Origin: Natrinema ejinorense
GTDB lineage: Archaea; Halobacteriota; Halobacteria; Halobacteriales; Natrialbaceae
Assembly: GCF_002494345.1 (NCBI RefSeq)
Contig: NZ_NXNI01000001.1
Span: forward strand, 2,976,001-3,040,000
Reading direction: 5' to 3'
DNA length: 64,000 bases
The notes beneath the pieces were generated by a model. The model worked only from the letters and a program-made list of their open reading frames with translations, was not told the DNA's origin and ran no database searches. Shown one piece after another: positions 51,472 to 60,648 of this stretch (its first letter is position 1; each line of letters starts with the position of its first letter). The position numbers and the translations under genes were made by a program.

Positions 51472-52788
51472 CTACTCGTGATCGTCACGCAGGTGTTCGA
51501 TGGCGTGGAGTTCGACGACGGGGAAGATCTTGGCGACGGTGAGGAAGAACAGCGCGACCATACCGATCGTTCCCGTGATCGACGCGAGCTCGATCAGACT
51601 CGGCACGTAGACACCCGGCACGGCCTCGTAGATGTCGAACGTCGGGTGCAGGAACCCCTCGACGACGAACAGCACTTTCTCGAGGATCGTCGCGGTGAGC
51701 ACCGCGAGTCCGGAGACGACGGCCCGGCGCTTGGTGAACAGCGTCGGACGGAGCGTCTGGGCGAAGATGTACGTCAGCGTCAGGAAGACCAGCGACATAG
51801 AGGTGAGATAGATGGGGTTGGTAGCCCTGGCCAGGGCGGCGACGGTCAGGTCGACGGGGGCCTGGAACAGGCCGGTGATGTTCTGCTGGAGTTGGAGCCA
51901 CAGGAAGAGCAGACAGAAGAACCCGAGCCACAGGAGGAGTCCGCGGAAGATGTCGTCCGTAATGATGTGGTCCCAGTCGTAGGCACGTCGGAACGAGAAC
52001 GCGAGAATGATGACGCCGCTGATGGCCGACGTCAGTGCGATGGTGAGGAACTGCGGGCCCTGGACGGCACCGAACCAGGTCGGCATCGTCGGAATCACCG
52101 CGAACAGCCACGGAATGACCCCTCCGTGGAGCAAGAGCGGTGCCATGATAATGATCGCGAGCGCGAGCCACCAGACCATGCGCTCGACGACTGCGTCTTC
52201 GCGCTCGGTGTAGCCGATCGTGATGAGCCCATAAATCGGGTCGAGCCTGTCGGGCAACTGATCGCGCAGCCGGCTCACGTCGTAGCGCAGCGTCAGCCCG
52301 AGATAGGTCGCCGTCAACACGAAGTAGGCCGTGATGACGGTCACGTCCCACACGAGCGGCGAGGCGTGGATCGTGATGTGGTAGTGACCGACGACGCTGG
52401 TAACCATCCGGTCGGGCCGGCCGAGGTGGACGATAATGTAAAACCCTGCCGCCGAGAGGCCGCTGATGGTCAGCAACTCGGCGAGTCGCGCGACCGGCAT
52501 GTACCGGTCCATGCCGAGCAGGCGGACGGCGGCCGAGAGGATGATCCCACCGTGTGCGATCCCGACCCACCAGATGAACGCGCCGATGTAGATTCCCCAC
52601 GTGACGCCACCGCCGCTCCCCCAGTCGCCCAGCGCGGTGACGATCAACCCCTCGTTCAGTTGGTAGGCCCAGCCGATCAGGAAGGCGACGAACGCCAGCC
52701 CTGCGACGGCGACCAGCGCGAAGTACGTTAACGAGACCGTTCCGATCGGCCGCAAAATGTCGGCCTCGGTCGGCCGTTTTGTCGACAT
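51472..52788 (-). CDS. nrfD: NrfD-type membrane quinol oxidoreductase subunit (orphan)
   Basis: A 438-residue membrane protein with about ten helices matching the NrfD/PsrC family, the quinone-interacting anchor of polysulfide, DMSO and nitrite reductases. Diagnostic parts: VTWGIYIGAFIWWVGIAHGG, ITISGLSAAGFYIIVHLGRP-like region (LLTISGLSAAGFYIIVHLGR), then long helices VWWLALAIIIMAPLLLHGGV and IPTMPTWFGAVQGPQFLTIA. The catalytic molybdopterin subunit and the iron-sulfur subunit that normally accompany NrfD are not adjacent: the neighbours are a manganese transporter and two acetyltransferases. The enzyme partner therefore must be elsewhere, or this is a repurposed or stand-alone quinone-binding protein. 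Confidence 0.85.
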   Translation of the reverse strand: MSTKRPTEADILRPIGTVSLTYFALVAVAGLAFVAFLIGWAYQLNEGLIVTALGDWGSGGGVTWGIYIGAFIWWVGIAHGGIILSAAVRLLGMDRYMPVARLAELLTISGLSAAGFYIIVHLGRPDRMVTSVVGHYHITIHASPLVWDVTVITAYFVLTATYLGLTLRYDVSRLRDQLPDRLDPIYGLITIGYTEREDAVVERMVWWLALAIIIMAPLLLHGGVIPWLFAVIPTMPTWFGAVQGPQFLTIALTSAISGVIILAFSFRRAYDWDHIITDDIFRGLLLWLGFFCLLFLWLQLQQNITGLFQAPVDLTVAALARATNPIYLTSMSLVFLTLTYIFAQTLRPTLFTKRRAVVSGLAVLTATILEKVLFVVEGFLHPTFDIYEAVPGVYVPSLIELASITGTIGMVALFFLTVAKIFPVVELHAIEHLRDDHE

Positions 52789-52874
52789 CGTACTACGGAG
52801 AACCTCATCGGCGGCCCACTTGCGTCCGTGCTATGAATGTGCAAGGGACGGGTCGGTCGAGCGTCGACAGGGAG

Positions 52875-53357
52875 TCACAACTCGAGCGTGTAGACCACTT
52901 CCCGCCGTTGCTCGCCGCCGATCTCGACGTTGTCCTCGTCGGTGGGTTCGAACCCGTGATCCTCGTAGAACTTCCGGCCACCCTCGTTCGATGCGAGGTC
53001 GATCGCGCGCATCCGTTCCATGTTGAAGTCCCGCAAGTCCTCGCGGAGCCGTTCGTACAGCGCCGTGCCGATTCCCTCGCCCTGGTGGTCGGGGTGGACG
53101 GACATGCGGAGGACGTCGCCTTCGTCCTCGGTGACGACGCCGTGAGTGAAGCCGACGATCTCTCCCCCTCGTTCCGCGACGAGGAAGGCAGTCCCCGGCT
53201 TCGACAGCGCCGTCTCGAGGGCCTCGTCGCCGTACCACTCGTCGATGGTTTCGTCGATCGTGTCGGCCTCGAGTTCGTCGTAGGTCGCGTGCCAGGTCTC
53301 GCGGGCGACGGCCCTGATTCGGTCGCGGTCCTCGCGGGTCGCTGGTCTGATCTCCAT
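52875..53357 (-). CDS. GNAT family N-acetyltransferase, paralogue 1
   Basis: A 160-residue GNAT-fold acetyltransferase that would transfer acetyl groups from acetyl-CoA to an amine. The N-terminal strand-helix is MEIRPATREDRDRIRAVARE, the acetyl-CoA binding motif A is in RMSVHPDHQGEGIGTALYER with the Q/RxxGxG/A loop QGEGIG, and motif B lies in MRAIDLASNEGGRKFYEDHG. The start is the Met at 53357; an in-frame upstream Met lacks a plausible context. It is 40-45% identical by eye to paralogue 2 at 53541-54017, so the two arose by tandem duplication. Confidence 0.88.
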   Translation of the reverse strand: MEIRPATREDRDRIRAVARETWHATYDELEADTIDETIDEWYGDEALETALSKPGTAFLVAERGGEIVGFTHGVVTEDEGDVLRMSVHPDHQGEGIGTALYERLREDLRDFNMERMRAIDLASNEGGRKFYEDHGFEPTDEDNVEIGGEQRREVVYTLEL

Positions 53358-53540
53358 ACGCAACGGTACGACAGGGAGTAACAAAGTGGTTACACCGTCT
53401 CAGTTAGGCTCGTACGGTCCGCTGTAGGATGTATCGGCCCAGTCCCGAACCGCCGTGGGGTTGCGCCGTCACTGACTGACAGGAGTCCGTGTCAGTCACC
53501 GATCTACGAGCCGACCCGTCGGCCGGGCGTGGAAGGGGTG

Positions 53541-54017
53541 CTACAACTCGAGCGTGTAGACCGCTTCGTCGTAGTACTCCCCGTCGATCTCGACCTCGCC
53601 GGTGTCGGTCTGTTCGAAGCCCAGCCCCTCGTAGAACGCGCGACTGGTGTCGTTGAACGCGAAGTCGATCGACCGGACCCGCTCGACGTCGTGGGACTCG
53701 ATCTCCTCGATCAGCCGCTCGTGGAGTTGCGACCCGATCCCCTCGCCCTGACGGTCCGGGCGGACGTACATCCGGAGGATATCGGCCTTATCACCCTGTG
53801 CGACCGCGTGCGTAAAGCCGACGAGTTCCCCGTCTTCTTCGGCGACGAGGACGACCGTGCCGGGGGCCTCGAGGGGCATCGAGTCGTCGGTGTACCACTC
53901 GTCGACGGTCTGGTCGATCATGTCGGCCTCGAGTTCGTCGTACGTGTCGTGCCAGGTGGCGCGAGCGACGGCGGTGATCGCCTCGAAGTCCTCGGGTGTC
54001 GCGGATCGAACGTTCAT
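53541..54017 (-). CDS. GNAT family N-acetyltransferase, paralogue 2
   Basis: A 158-residue GNAT with the same plan as its neighbour: MNVRSATPEDFEAITAVARA at the N-terminus, ADMIDQTVDEWY in the variable loop, RMYVRPDRQGEGIGSQLHER carrying the CoA-binding QGEGIG, and VERVRSIDFAFNDTSRAFYE. Both copies share the ending VYTLEL and the segment ATWHDTYDELEAD / ETWHATYDELEAD, so the duplication is recent in family terms. Their substrates are not known. Confidence 0.88.
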   Translation of the reverse strand: MNVRSATPEDFEAITAVARATWHDTYDELEADMIDQTVDEWYTDDSMPLEAPGTVVLVAEEDGELVGFTHAVAQGDKADILRMYVRPDRQGEGIGSQLHERLIEEIESHDVERVRSIDFAFNDTSRAFYEGLGFEQTDTGEVEIDGEYYDEAVYTLEL

Positions 54018-54137
54018 ACCTCATCATTGAACGTGGGACATAAATAACACGCTGACACGAGACGCTCGCTCCGAGCGGAGACGACGCGGTCGACACGGAG
54101 TGTGTCGGGACGCCGAACTGTCCCCCCAACGGTGGAA

Positions 54138-54437
54138 TTACTCCTGCACGTCGAACCCCCGGTCCCGGAGCAGGTCCGGAACGCGGTCCCGATGGTCGCC
54201 CTGGAGTTCGATGCGACCGTCGTCGACCGTTCCGCCCGTCCCGAGGGACCGCTTGAGGTCCGACGCGGTCGATTTGATCTCCGATGTGGTGAGGTCGAAC
54301 CCCTCGATGATCGTCACCGGCTTGTCGTACCGTCTGCTCTCCGTCCGGAGCGACAGCACCTGCTGGGAGGTCTCGAGATCCCCCTGGCTGTCGAGTTCGT
54401 CGAGCAGGTCGTCGAGGTCGTCGTCGTTGTCTGCCAT
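54138..54437 (-). CDS. yciH: SUI1-fold translation factor (aIF1/YciH-like)
   Basis: A 99-residue protein of the eIF1/SUI1 fold: a Lys/Arg-containing basic strand (YDKPVTIIEGFDLTTSEIKS) followed by DLKRSLGTGGTVDDGRIELQ, the loop and strand that contact the ribosomal P site and promote stringent start-codon selection. An N-terminal Asp-rich extension (MADNDDDLDDLLDELDSQGD) is typical of halophiles. The start is the ATG at 54437, although an in-frame Met lies upstream. Archaea often have two such proteins, aIF1 and a YciH-like variant; which this is cannot be read with certainty. Confidence 0.88.
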   Translation of the reverse strand: MADNDDDLDDLLDELDSQGDLETSQQVLSLRTESRRYDKPVTIIEGFDLTTSEIKSTASDLKRSLGTGGTVDDGRIELQGDHRDRVPDLLRDRGFDVQE

Positions 54438-54524
54438 ACAATCACATGGATTGGGAACGGGGATAGCCCTGTCCCTGCCTTCGCAACGGAGCCGAATCGG
54501 CAAGCGCCGACCCGGCTGGCACCC

Positions 54525-56282
54525 CTATAGCCGCGACTTGATCGTCTCGGCGGTTTTCTCGCCGATCCCCTCGACGCTCCGGAGGTCCTCGAGGCTCGCC
54601 TCGCGGACGTTCTCGACGCTCCCGAAGCGACCGAGCAGGCGTTTTCGGGTCTCGGGTCCGACCCCCTGGACGTCGTCAAGCACCGTTTTCACCTCGTCGC
54701 GGACGGTCTGGTGGTACTGGAGGGCAAAGCGGTGGGCCTCGTCGCGCACGCGCTGGAGGAGATGCAGATGCGGCGCGTCGCTCGGCCACGAAAACGTCCG
54801 GCGGGGCGTCACGACGCGCTCCTCGGCTTTCGCCAGCGCGACCGCCGGCACCTCCCAGCCGACCGTGGACAGCGCGTCGCGGGCCGCCTCGAGTTGACCC
54901 TCGCCGCCGTCGATCAGCAGGAGATCCGGATCCGGGCGATCGTCCCGCCCCTCGACGGCGCGGCTGGCGCGCCACTCGAGCAAGGCGCGCATGTTGTCGT
55001 AGTCGTCGTTCTGGTCGGTGAGTTTCTTCCGTCGATAGTCCGCCGTCTCGGCGCTGCCGTCGACGAAGGTGACGTTGCTCCCGACCGCGGCGTTTCCCTG
55101 GGCGTGGCTCACGTCGAACCCCTCGATCCGTCGGGCGGCGTCGATCTCGAGGGCGTCGGCGAGCATGCCACACTCGTCGTGTCGGCCCACGTTGCGCCGG
55201 GCGTTTTTCAACGCGAGTTCGACGAGTTTGGCCTCCCGGCCGGCACCCGGGACGCGGACCGAGACCCCCTCGGCCTCGAGCCAGGCGGCGACCTCCTCGT
55301 CGCCGTGGCGTTCGGGCAGGAGCAGAGCGTCGGGCAGTTCGCGCTCGGCGTAGTACTGGACGATGAACGCGGCGAGGACGGCGGGGACGGCCTCGGTCTC
55401 GACGGCGACGCCGCCCTCGGTAGCGCCGGGTGCCTCGAGCGTGTGCCGATCCCGGTCGACCAGTTTCCCGTTCTCCGCGCGCAGTCGGGCGACGGTCGCG
55501 TCCTCGCCCTCGATGGCGACGCCGAGGACGTCGACGCCCCGTTCGTCGCCGACCGACTGGACCGCCTCGCCGCCCTCGCCGTGGAAGGCCGCGACGGTCT
55601 CGAGGCGATCCCGCAGGTTCGCCGCGCGCTCGAAGTGTTTTTCCTGCGCCGCGGCTTCCATCTCCTGCCGTAACGGATCCGCGAGGATCCCCGTCTCGCC
55701 CTCGAGGAATCGCTCGACCGCGGTGACGTCCTCGCCGTAGCTCTCGAGGTCGATCTCGCGGGTACAGGGTGCGGTACACAGCCCCATCTCGTAGTCCAGA
55801 CACGGCCGGTCGCGGCCCGCGTACTTGTGGTCCGAACAGCCCCGGACGCCGTACGTTTCCCGGAGCGCCTTGACGACGGTCTCGACGTGTCCCTTGCTCG
55901 TGTAGGGACCGAAGACGGTCGCGGACTCGTCGGGATCGCGGGTGATCTCGATCCGCGGGGCGTCGTGGGCCGTCAGCTGGACCATCGGATACGATTTGTC
56001 GTCCTTGAGCCGAACGTTGTAGCGGGGCTGGTGGCGCTTGATCAGGTTCGCCTCGAGCAACAGGGCCTGCGTCTCCGTGTCGGTGACGGCGATCTCGACG
56101 TCGTCGGCGCGGTCGACCATCCGGCGGATCCGAGCGCTGCGGGGGTCGGCGTAGGATCGCACCCGGTCCCGCAGGTCGACCGCCTTTCCGACGTAGAGGG
56201 TCGTCTCTCCCTCGCGGAACTGGTAGACCCCCGGCTCGCGGGGCAACGATCCGGCGCGCTCGCGAACCCCATCGGCGTTCAT
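54525..56282 (-). CDS. uvrC: Excinuclease ABC subunit C
   Basis: A 585-residue UvrC that makes the two incisions flanking DNA damage in bacterial-type nucleotide excision repair. N-terminal GIY-YIG nuclease: [20 protein letters not shown] (residues ~18-37) with the catalytic Arg and Tyr region following. UVR motif around residues 200-225. C-terminal RNase-H-like nuclease with [20 protein letters not shown] and [20 protein letters not shown]; final helix-hairpin-helix [20 protein letters not shown]. UvrA and UvrB are not in the window, although this bacterial system is standard in haloarchaea. It stands 87 bp downstream of the SUI1 gene's start on the same strand, as a possible unit. Confidence 0.95.
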   Translation of the reverse strand: MNADGVRERAGSLPREPGVYQFREGETTLYVGKAVDLRDRVRSYADPRSARIRRMVDRADDVEIAVTDTETQALLLEANLIKRHQPRYNVRLKDDKSYPMVQLTAHDAPRIEITRDPDESATVFGPYTSKGHVETVVKALRETYGVRGCSDHKYAGRDRPCLDYEMGLCTAPCTREIDLESYGEDVTAVERFLEGETGILADPLRQEMEAAAQEKHFERAANLRDRLETVAAFHGEGGEAVQSVGDERGVDVLGVAIEGEDATVARLRAENGKLVDRDRHTLEAPGATEGGVAVETEAVPAVLAAFIVQYYAERELPDALLLPERHGDEEVAAWLEAEGVSVRVPGAGREAKLVELALKNARRNVGRHDECGMLADALEIDAARRIEGFDVSHAQGNAAVGSNVTFVDGSAETADYRRKKLTDQNDDYDNMRALLEWRASRAVEGRDDRPDPDLLLIDGGEGQLEAARDALSTVGWEVPAVALAKAEERVVTPRRTFSWPSDAPHLHLLQRVRDEAHRFALQYHQTVRDEVKTVLDDVQGVGPETRKRLLGRFGSVENVREASLEDLRSVEGIGEKTAETIKSRL

Positions 56283-56308
56283 CGGCGGCCCTACGGAGGC
56301 AGGAGGTT

Positions 56309-56998
56309 TCAGCCTGACTCCTCGGCGTCGACCGCCGCGCCGGTCGCCCCGCTTTCCTCGCCGTCTCCGTTCGCCTCGAGCGCCGTCGATCCCGGTCGGA
56401 TCGCACGCTCGAGGTCCTCGACCGCTCCGGCGTCGATGGCGGCGTCGCCGATGGGGACCTCGATGTCGGTGCCCCCGCTGACGCGAACGACGAGTCGTTT
56501 CGAGCGCGATCGGAGGACGGAGGTGACGAAGACGGAAGCTGCGACGAGGGCGACGATACCGAGGAGGAGAAGGCCACCCTCGAGCACCACGAGGGCCGTC
56601 TCGAGGGCTCCGAGGGCCGCCTCGACGACGCGCGTGAGCTGCGTCGCCCCCGGCATCGTCCGGCTCCCCTCGAGATCGACGGTCGGAACCGCCGTCGCGA
56701 AACTGCCAGCCCTCGTGAGTTCGAGCAGCCCGACGCCGACGACCGCGGCGACGGCCCCAAGACAGAGCCGTCGCAGTGGGGTATCCGTCTCGACGGAGAC
56801 GGTCCCGACGTCGGGCCGATCGGCGTGGCGGAACTTCGGCTCCGCCGCGTCGGGCGTAAACGCCAGCACGCGCTGGTTCGTGACGACGAGCGTCGCGTCC
56901 TCGAGATCGGCGCGGTGGACGACGAACTCACCCTCGTGGCACAACTCCGCGACGTGGTCGGACCACTGATCGATGCGCTCGCTTCGGGTCTCGACCAT
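56309..56998 (-). CDS. Membrane protein with N-terminal PH-like domain
   Basis: A 229-residue protein: a soluble N-terminal ~85-residue domain ([20 protein letters not shown] then LAFTPDA) that resembles the PH-like/bacterial PH fold; two membrane segments ([19 protein letters not shown], and [20 protein letters not shown] about residues 150-175); and a Lys/Arg-containing beta region ([19 protein letters not shown]) facing the cytoplasm. No catalytic motif is visible. The ATG at 56998 is chosen, as the upstream in-frame sequence has a non-coding look. Function unknown; it ends 26 bp before uvrC starts on the same strand. Confidence 0.7.
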   Translation of the reverse strand: MVETRSERIDQWSDHVAELCHEGEFVVHRADLEDATLVVTNQRVLAFTPDAAEPKFRHADRPDVGTVSVETDTPLRRLCLGAVAAVVGVGLLELTRAGSFATAVPTVDLEGSRTMPGATQLTRVVEAALGALETALVVLEGGLLLLGIVALVAASVFVTSVLRSRSKRLVVRVSGGTDIEVPIGDAAIDAGAVEDLERAIRPGSTALEANGDGEESGATGAAVDAEESG

Positions 56999-57115
56999 CG
57001 TCACCGCTCCGACGCCATCGACCAAGTACGTCCGGGCTCGTTCAGGCCGGTAGGGGCTGCCTTCCAGTCGATGGGACTCGGTACATTCTCGGTGATCGAC
57101 GCTGAACGCCCCGCC

Positions 57116-57385
57116 ATGAGTGACTCGACGGTACAGTGCTGGCTCGTCGAACGGGAGGTCGGGGATCGGGACTTCGTCACGCTCGTCTACGCGACGCCCG
57201 ATGGCTCGCGCTACCACCAACGCCAGCGGTCGTCGACGGCCCTGCGAACCGGGCCGACGGTGACTGCAGCCACCGAGATCCCTGCCGACGAGCTCGAGCC
57301 GGTTCCCGACGAGGAAACCCGCGAACGGTACGCCGAGGAGGTCGACCGGACCGCGGACCGATACGATCCGGACGACCCGATCTAG
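57116..57385 (+). CDS. Small uncharacterised haloarchaeal protein
   Basis: An 89-residue acidic protein, starting MSDSTVQCWLVEREVGDRDF and continuing VTLVYATPDGSRYHQRQRSS. It has a small beta-sheet-like N-terminal half and a charged C-terminal helix (EETRERYAEEVDRTADRY). GC3 and the clean ATG support coding. I cannot assign a family or function. It is divergent from the PH-like membrane protein, with 117 bp between the start codons. Confidence 0.65.
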   Translation: MSDSTVQCWLVEREVGDRDFVTLVYATPDGSRYHQRQRSSTALRTGPTVTAATEIPADELEPVPDEETRERYAEEVDRTADRYDPDDPI

Positions 57386-57518
57386 CCGCGAAAGGGACGA
57401 CCGCCGACCCCGGAAACGAGGATCGTCGAGCGTCGACGCCTCTCCGTGGGGAAACCGATGCTTTCAGCCGAGTAGTGATGTCAAAAACCTTATCGGGCAA
57501 CGCCGCAACCACACAGCC

Positions 57519-58445
57519 ATGTCCGCTATCACAGTCGATAATCTGACCAAGTCGTTCGGTCAGACCCTCGCGCTCGATGACCTCTCGTTCCAGGTCGAAG
57601 AGGGCGAAGTGTTCGGCTTCCTCGGTCCCAACGGTGCCGGCAAATCGACGACGATCAACATCGTGCTGGACTTCGCCCGCCCGACGGCCGGCGAGGTGAG
57701 CGTCCTCGGGATGGACGCCCAACGCCACAGCCGGACGATCCGGCAGCGAACCGGCGTTCTCCCGGAGGGGGTCCAGCTGTACGGCCGCCTGACCGCCCGA
57801 CAACACCTCGAGTTCGCCATCGACTCGAAGGGCGCAGACGACGACCCCGAAGCCTTGCTCGAGCGCGTCGGGCTGGTCGACGCCATCGACAAGAAAGCCG
57901 GCGGCTACTCGAAAGGGATGGCCCAGCGGCTCATGCTCGCGATGGCGCTGGTCGGCGAGCCCGATCTGCTCATCCTGGACGAGCCCTCCACCGGGCTCGA
58001 CCCCAACGGGGCCCGCGAGATGCGCAAGATCGTCCAAGAAGAGAGCGAACGGGGTGCGACCGTCTTCTTCTCGAGTCACATCATGGAGCAAGTCGAGGCG
58101 GTCTGTGACCGCGTCGGCATTCTGCGCGACGGGCAGATGGTCGCCGTCGACTCCGTCGCGGGGCTCCGTGACTCCGTCGGGGGCGGCACGACCCTGCGTG
58201 TCACCGTCGACCGGATCGACGACGACACCCTGCAGGCGGTCCGATCGCTGCCCGACGTCGGCGGCGCGACCGTCGAGGACCAGCAGCCACCGACGCTCGT
58301 CGTCGACGTCGACGGCTCGAAGACGACCGTCCTCTCCACGCTCGAGGATCGGGGGATCGAAATCCAGGACTTCGCGACGACCGAAGCCTCCCTCGAGGAC
58401 GTCTTCCAGTCGTACACGACGGATACGGAGGTGTACGCGCGATGA
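57519..58445 (+). CDS. ABC transporter ATP-binding protein
   Basis: A 308-residue ATPase for an ABC-2-type exporter. Walker A is GPNGAGKST in FGFLGPNGAGKSTTINIVLD (about residues 35-54), the signature motif YSKGMAQRL, Walker B LLILDEPSTGLDPNGAREM, and the H-loop SSHIMEQV. A C-terminal ~80-residue extension with beta strands (TLRVTVDRIDDDTLQAVRSL) occurs in the DrrA/NatA-type subfamily. A TATA-like AAAACCTTATCGG (57484-57500) is ~25 bp upstream of the ATG. The stop overlaps the permease start by 4 bp (ATGA), so the two subunits are translationally coupled. Substrate unknown. Confidence 0.93.
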   Translation: MSAITVDNLTKSFGQTLALDDLSFQVEEGEVFGFLGPNGAGKSTTINIVLDFARPTAGEVSVLGMDAQRHSRTIRQRTGVLPEGVQLYGRLTARQHLEFAIDSKGADDDPEALLERVGLVDAIDKKAGGYSKGMAQRLMLAMALVGEPDLLILDEPSTGLDPNGAREMRKIVQEESERGATVFFSSHIMEQVEAVCDRVGILRDGQMVAVDSVAGLRDSVGGGTTLRVTVDRIDDDTLQAVRSLPDVGGATVEDQQPPTLVVDVDGSKTTVLSTLEDRGIEIQDFATTEASLEDVFQSYTTDTEVYAR

Positions 58446-59395
58446 GTTCCGAAACCGGCACCCAGCCGGCGGCCCCAACTGGCTCGGCCTCGAGTTCGAT
58501 CGATCTCGAGAGCGTCCGCACGATCGCGAAGAAGGACTTCCAGGACGCGGTTCGGTCGTGGTTGTTCTGGGGACTGAGCGTGTTCTTCTTCGCGCTGATG
58601 GCAGGCCTGGCGGGAATCCTCGCGTGGATCAGTCCGGACGGGTTTACGACGATCGATTTCATTAGCACGGTCAGTTCGGTGGCGAAACTCGTCATCCCGC
58701 TGATCGCGCTCATTCTCGGCTGGAAAGCGATCGCCGGCGAACGCGAGACCGGGAGCATCAAGGTCTTGCTGTCGCTGCCCCACTCGCGGCGGGACGTCAT
58801 CCTCGGCAAGCTGCTCGGGCGGACAGCCGTGCTCTCGTTGTCACTGATCATCGGCCTCCTCATCGCCATGGTCGCGGTCGCCTTCGCCGTCACGGAGTTT
58901 TCCTTCCCCGCGTACATCGCCTTCCTCGTGTTGACGATCCTCTATGGGCTCGCGTACATGAGCATCGCCATCTCGCTTTCCTCGCTGACTCGCTCGACGA
59001 CGATCGCCGGCGCGGCGATGTTCGGCGTCTTCGTCGTCTTCTATATCGTCTGGAACTCGATGCAGGCCGCACTGCGACTCCTGATGAATCGGGGATACAT
59101 CGAGGGCGTCACCTACACCATGTCCGGTCCGGGCGGTGGACAACTCGAGTTCACTCGGCTGCCGAGTTGGGCCCAGTTCATCAACATGATCGACCCGGGG
59201 AACGCCTACCAGAACACGATCACGATCTTCAGCGAGATTTCGGGCGATCAGATCGGGACGACAGTGCGGGAAGTCGCCTACCCCAACGGAATCCCGTTCT
59301 TCCTGCAGGACTGGTTTTCGTTCATTATTCTGCTGTTCTGGATCGTCGTCCCGATCACGATCGCGCTCTTCTGGTTCGATCGCGTCGACATCTGA
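58442..59395 (+). CDS. ABC transporter permease (ABC-2 type)
   Basis: A 317-residue membrane subunit pairing with the preceding ATPase. The N-terminus is a cytoplasmic elbow (LESVRTIAKKDFQDAVRSWL), followed by six membrane segments, including LIPLIALILGWKAIAGERET with the coupling segment GSIKVLLSLPHSRRDVILGK typical of ABC-2 permeases. A large extracytoplasmic loop carries MSGPGGGQLEFTRLPSWAQF before the last helix. Together the two genes form an exporter of the NatAB/NosFY type; no adjacent cargo gene reveals a substrate. Confidence 0.93.
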   Translation: MSSETGTQPAAPTGSASSSIDLESVRTIAKKDFQDAVRSWLFWGLSVFFFALMAGLAGILAWISPDGFTTIDFISTVSSVAKLVIPLIALILGWKAIAGERETGSIKVLLSLPHSRRDVILGKLLGRTAVLSLSLIIGLLIAMVAVAFAVTEFSFPAYIAFLVLTILYGLAYMSIAISLSSLTRSTTIAGAAMFGVFVVFYIVWNSMQAALRLLMNRGYIEGVTYTMSGPGGGQLEFTRLPSWAQFINMIDPGNAYQNTITIFSEISGDQIGTTVREVAYPNGIPFFLQDWFSFIILLFWIVVPITIALFWFDRVDI

Positions 59396-59430
59396 TACGG
59401 CCGCCTGTCCGTCAGTGCCGGTGGGACCGG

Positions 59431-59471
59431 GACCGCCCTGCGGTCACCGGGAAATCGGGACAGCAAACCGT
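59431..59471 (+). repeat. Repeat family R2, copy 2 (hairpin plus 26-bp core)
   Basis: The hairpin GACCGC-CCT-GCGGTC (59431-59445) is a perfect 6-bp stem with a 3-nt loop, directly followed by the 26-bp core at 59446-59471 (ACCGGGAAATCGGGACAGCA then AACCGT). The core lies 50 bp beyond the permease stop, where it could also serve as part of a terminator. Flanks diverge from the other copies at both ends of the core. Confidence 0.65.
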
Positions 59472-59643
59472 ATGAGAGGGGCCGTCGTTCCGTGGGATCG
59501 GCGACCCATAACGGGTCCGGGGGTCGCCGACACTGCTTGCGGAAACCGGACGGGAGACTTCATCACGGTGGCTTTGCCTCCACAGCGGGCGTTCGCCTCC
59601 CCGCGGGGATCAGTTTACAGGGATCGCCGTCGTAGCCGCCAGT

Positions 59644-60639
59644 GTGACCGACTGCATCTTCTACGGCGGCAAAGGCGGCGTCGGGAAGACGACCTGCGCG
59701 GCGGCGACCGGACTCTCGCTGGCCGCCGCCGGCCGGACGACCCTCGTCGTCTCGACCGACCCGGCCCACTCGCTTTCCGATTCGTTCGAGGCGGAGATCG
59801 GCCCGGAACCGACCGAACTCGAGTCGCCCGCGGCGCTCGAGGGGGCCGGATCGATGGCGGACGAGTCGGAGCGGGCGGGGAGCCTGTGGGCCGTCGAGAT
59901 CGACCCAGACGTCCAGAAAGAGCGCTACGAAAAACTGGCACGCGCGCTCGCGAAAGACCTCCGGCGTGCCGGCATCAGTCTCTCCGACGAGGAGGTCGAA
60001 CGGCTCTTCGCGACGGGTGCGCCGGCGGGCAGCGACGAGATCGCGGCGCTCGATCTCCTGGTCGAGTACGTCGACTCGGGCGAGTGGGACACCGTCGTCT
60101 TCGACACCGCACCGACGGGTCACACCCTGCGGCTGTTCGACATGCCCGACGTGATGGGGCTGGCACTCGAGACGGCCCGGTCGCTTCGCGGGCAGGCAAA
60201 GCGGATCGGCAACGCCGCCCGGACGGCCGTCCTGGGGCCGATGTCGATGATGACCGGCGACAGCGACGACGAAGACGAGAGTCTAGAGGCGTTTCAGGCC
60301 CGACTCGAGCGCGCTCGGGAGGTGCTCGTCGATCCCGAACGGACCGAGTTTCGCGTGGTGCTCCTCCCGGAATCGATGGCGGTTTCGGAGACGGAACGGC
60401 TCGTCGACCGGCTTCGCGAGGGCGGCGTGCCCGTCGAGCGGCTGATCGTGAATCGCGTGCTCGAGGATCCCCACGAGGGGTGTCCGCGCTGTCGATCGCG
60501 ACAGGAACGCCACGAGGAACAGCTCGCGACGATCCGAGCGACGTTTCCGGACCTCGAGGTCGTGACGCTGCCCGCCCTCGAGGGCGAGGTCCAGGGGAGA
60601 GAGTCGCTCGCGGCGGTCGCGAAGCGATTGCCGACCTGA
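59644..60639 (+). CDS. arsA: ArsA/Get3-type ATPase
   Basis: A 331-residue single-domain ArsA/Get3-type ATPase. The deviant Walker A is GGKGGVGKTT in CIFYGGKGGVGKTTCAAATG (residues 4-23). VVSTDPAHSLSDSFEAEIG is the switch I region with the conserved Asp; WDTVVFDTAPTGHTLRLFD is switch II. A CxxC pair occurs near the C-terminus (HEGCPRCRSRQERHEEQL), as in Get3 tail-anchored protein-targeting factors, whereas arsenite-type ArsA usually has two domains. The start is GTG at 59644. Tail-anchored protein delivery is therefore more likely than arsenite export; no ars genes are adjacent. Confidence 0.9.
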   Translation: MTDCIFYGGKGGVGKTTCAAATGLSLAAAGRTTLVVSTDPAHSLSDSFEAEIGPEPTELESPAALEGAGSMADESERAGSLWAVEIDPDVQKERYEKLARALAKDLRRAGISLSDEEVERLFATGAPAGSDEIAALDLLVEYVDSGEWDTVVFDTAPTGHTLRLFDMPDVMGLALETARSLRGQAKRIGNAARTAVLGPMSMMTGDSDDEDESLEAFQARLERAREVLVDPERTEFRVVLLPESMAVSETERLVDRLREGGVPVERLIVNRVLEDPHEGCPRCRSRQERHEEQLATIRATFPDLEVVTLPALEGEVQGRESLAAVAKRLPT

Positions 60640-60648
60640 ACGACCGCG

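Noticed and set aside
59396-59471. R2 copy 2 as a simple transcription terminator
   Set aside because: Position after a stop codon fits, but the same core in two other contexts, one inverted and remote from any stop, argues for a dispersed repeat; a terminator role is not excluded for the hairpin alone.
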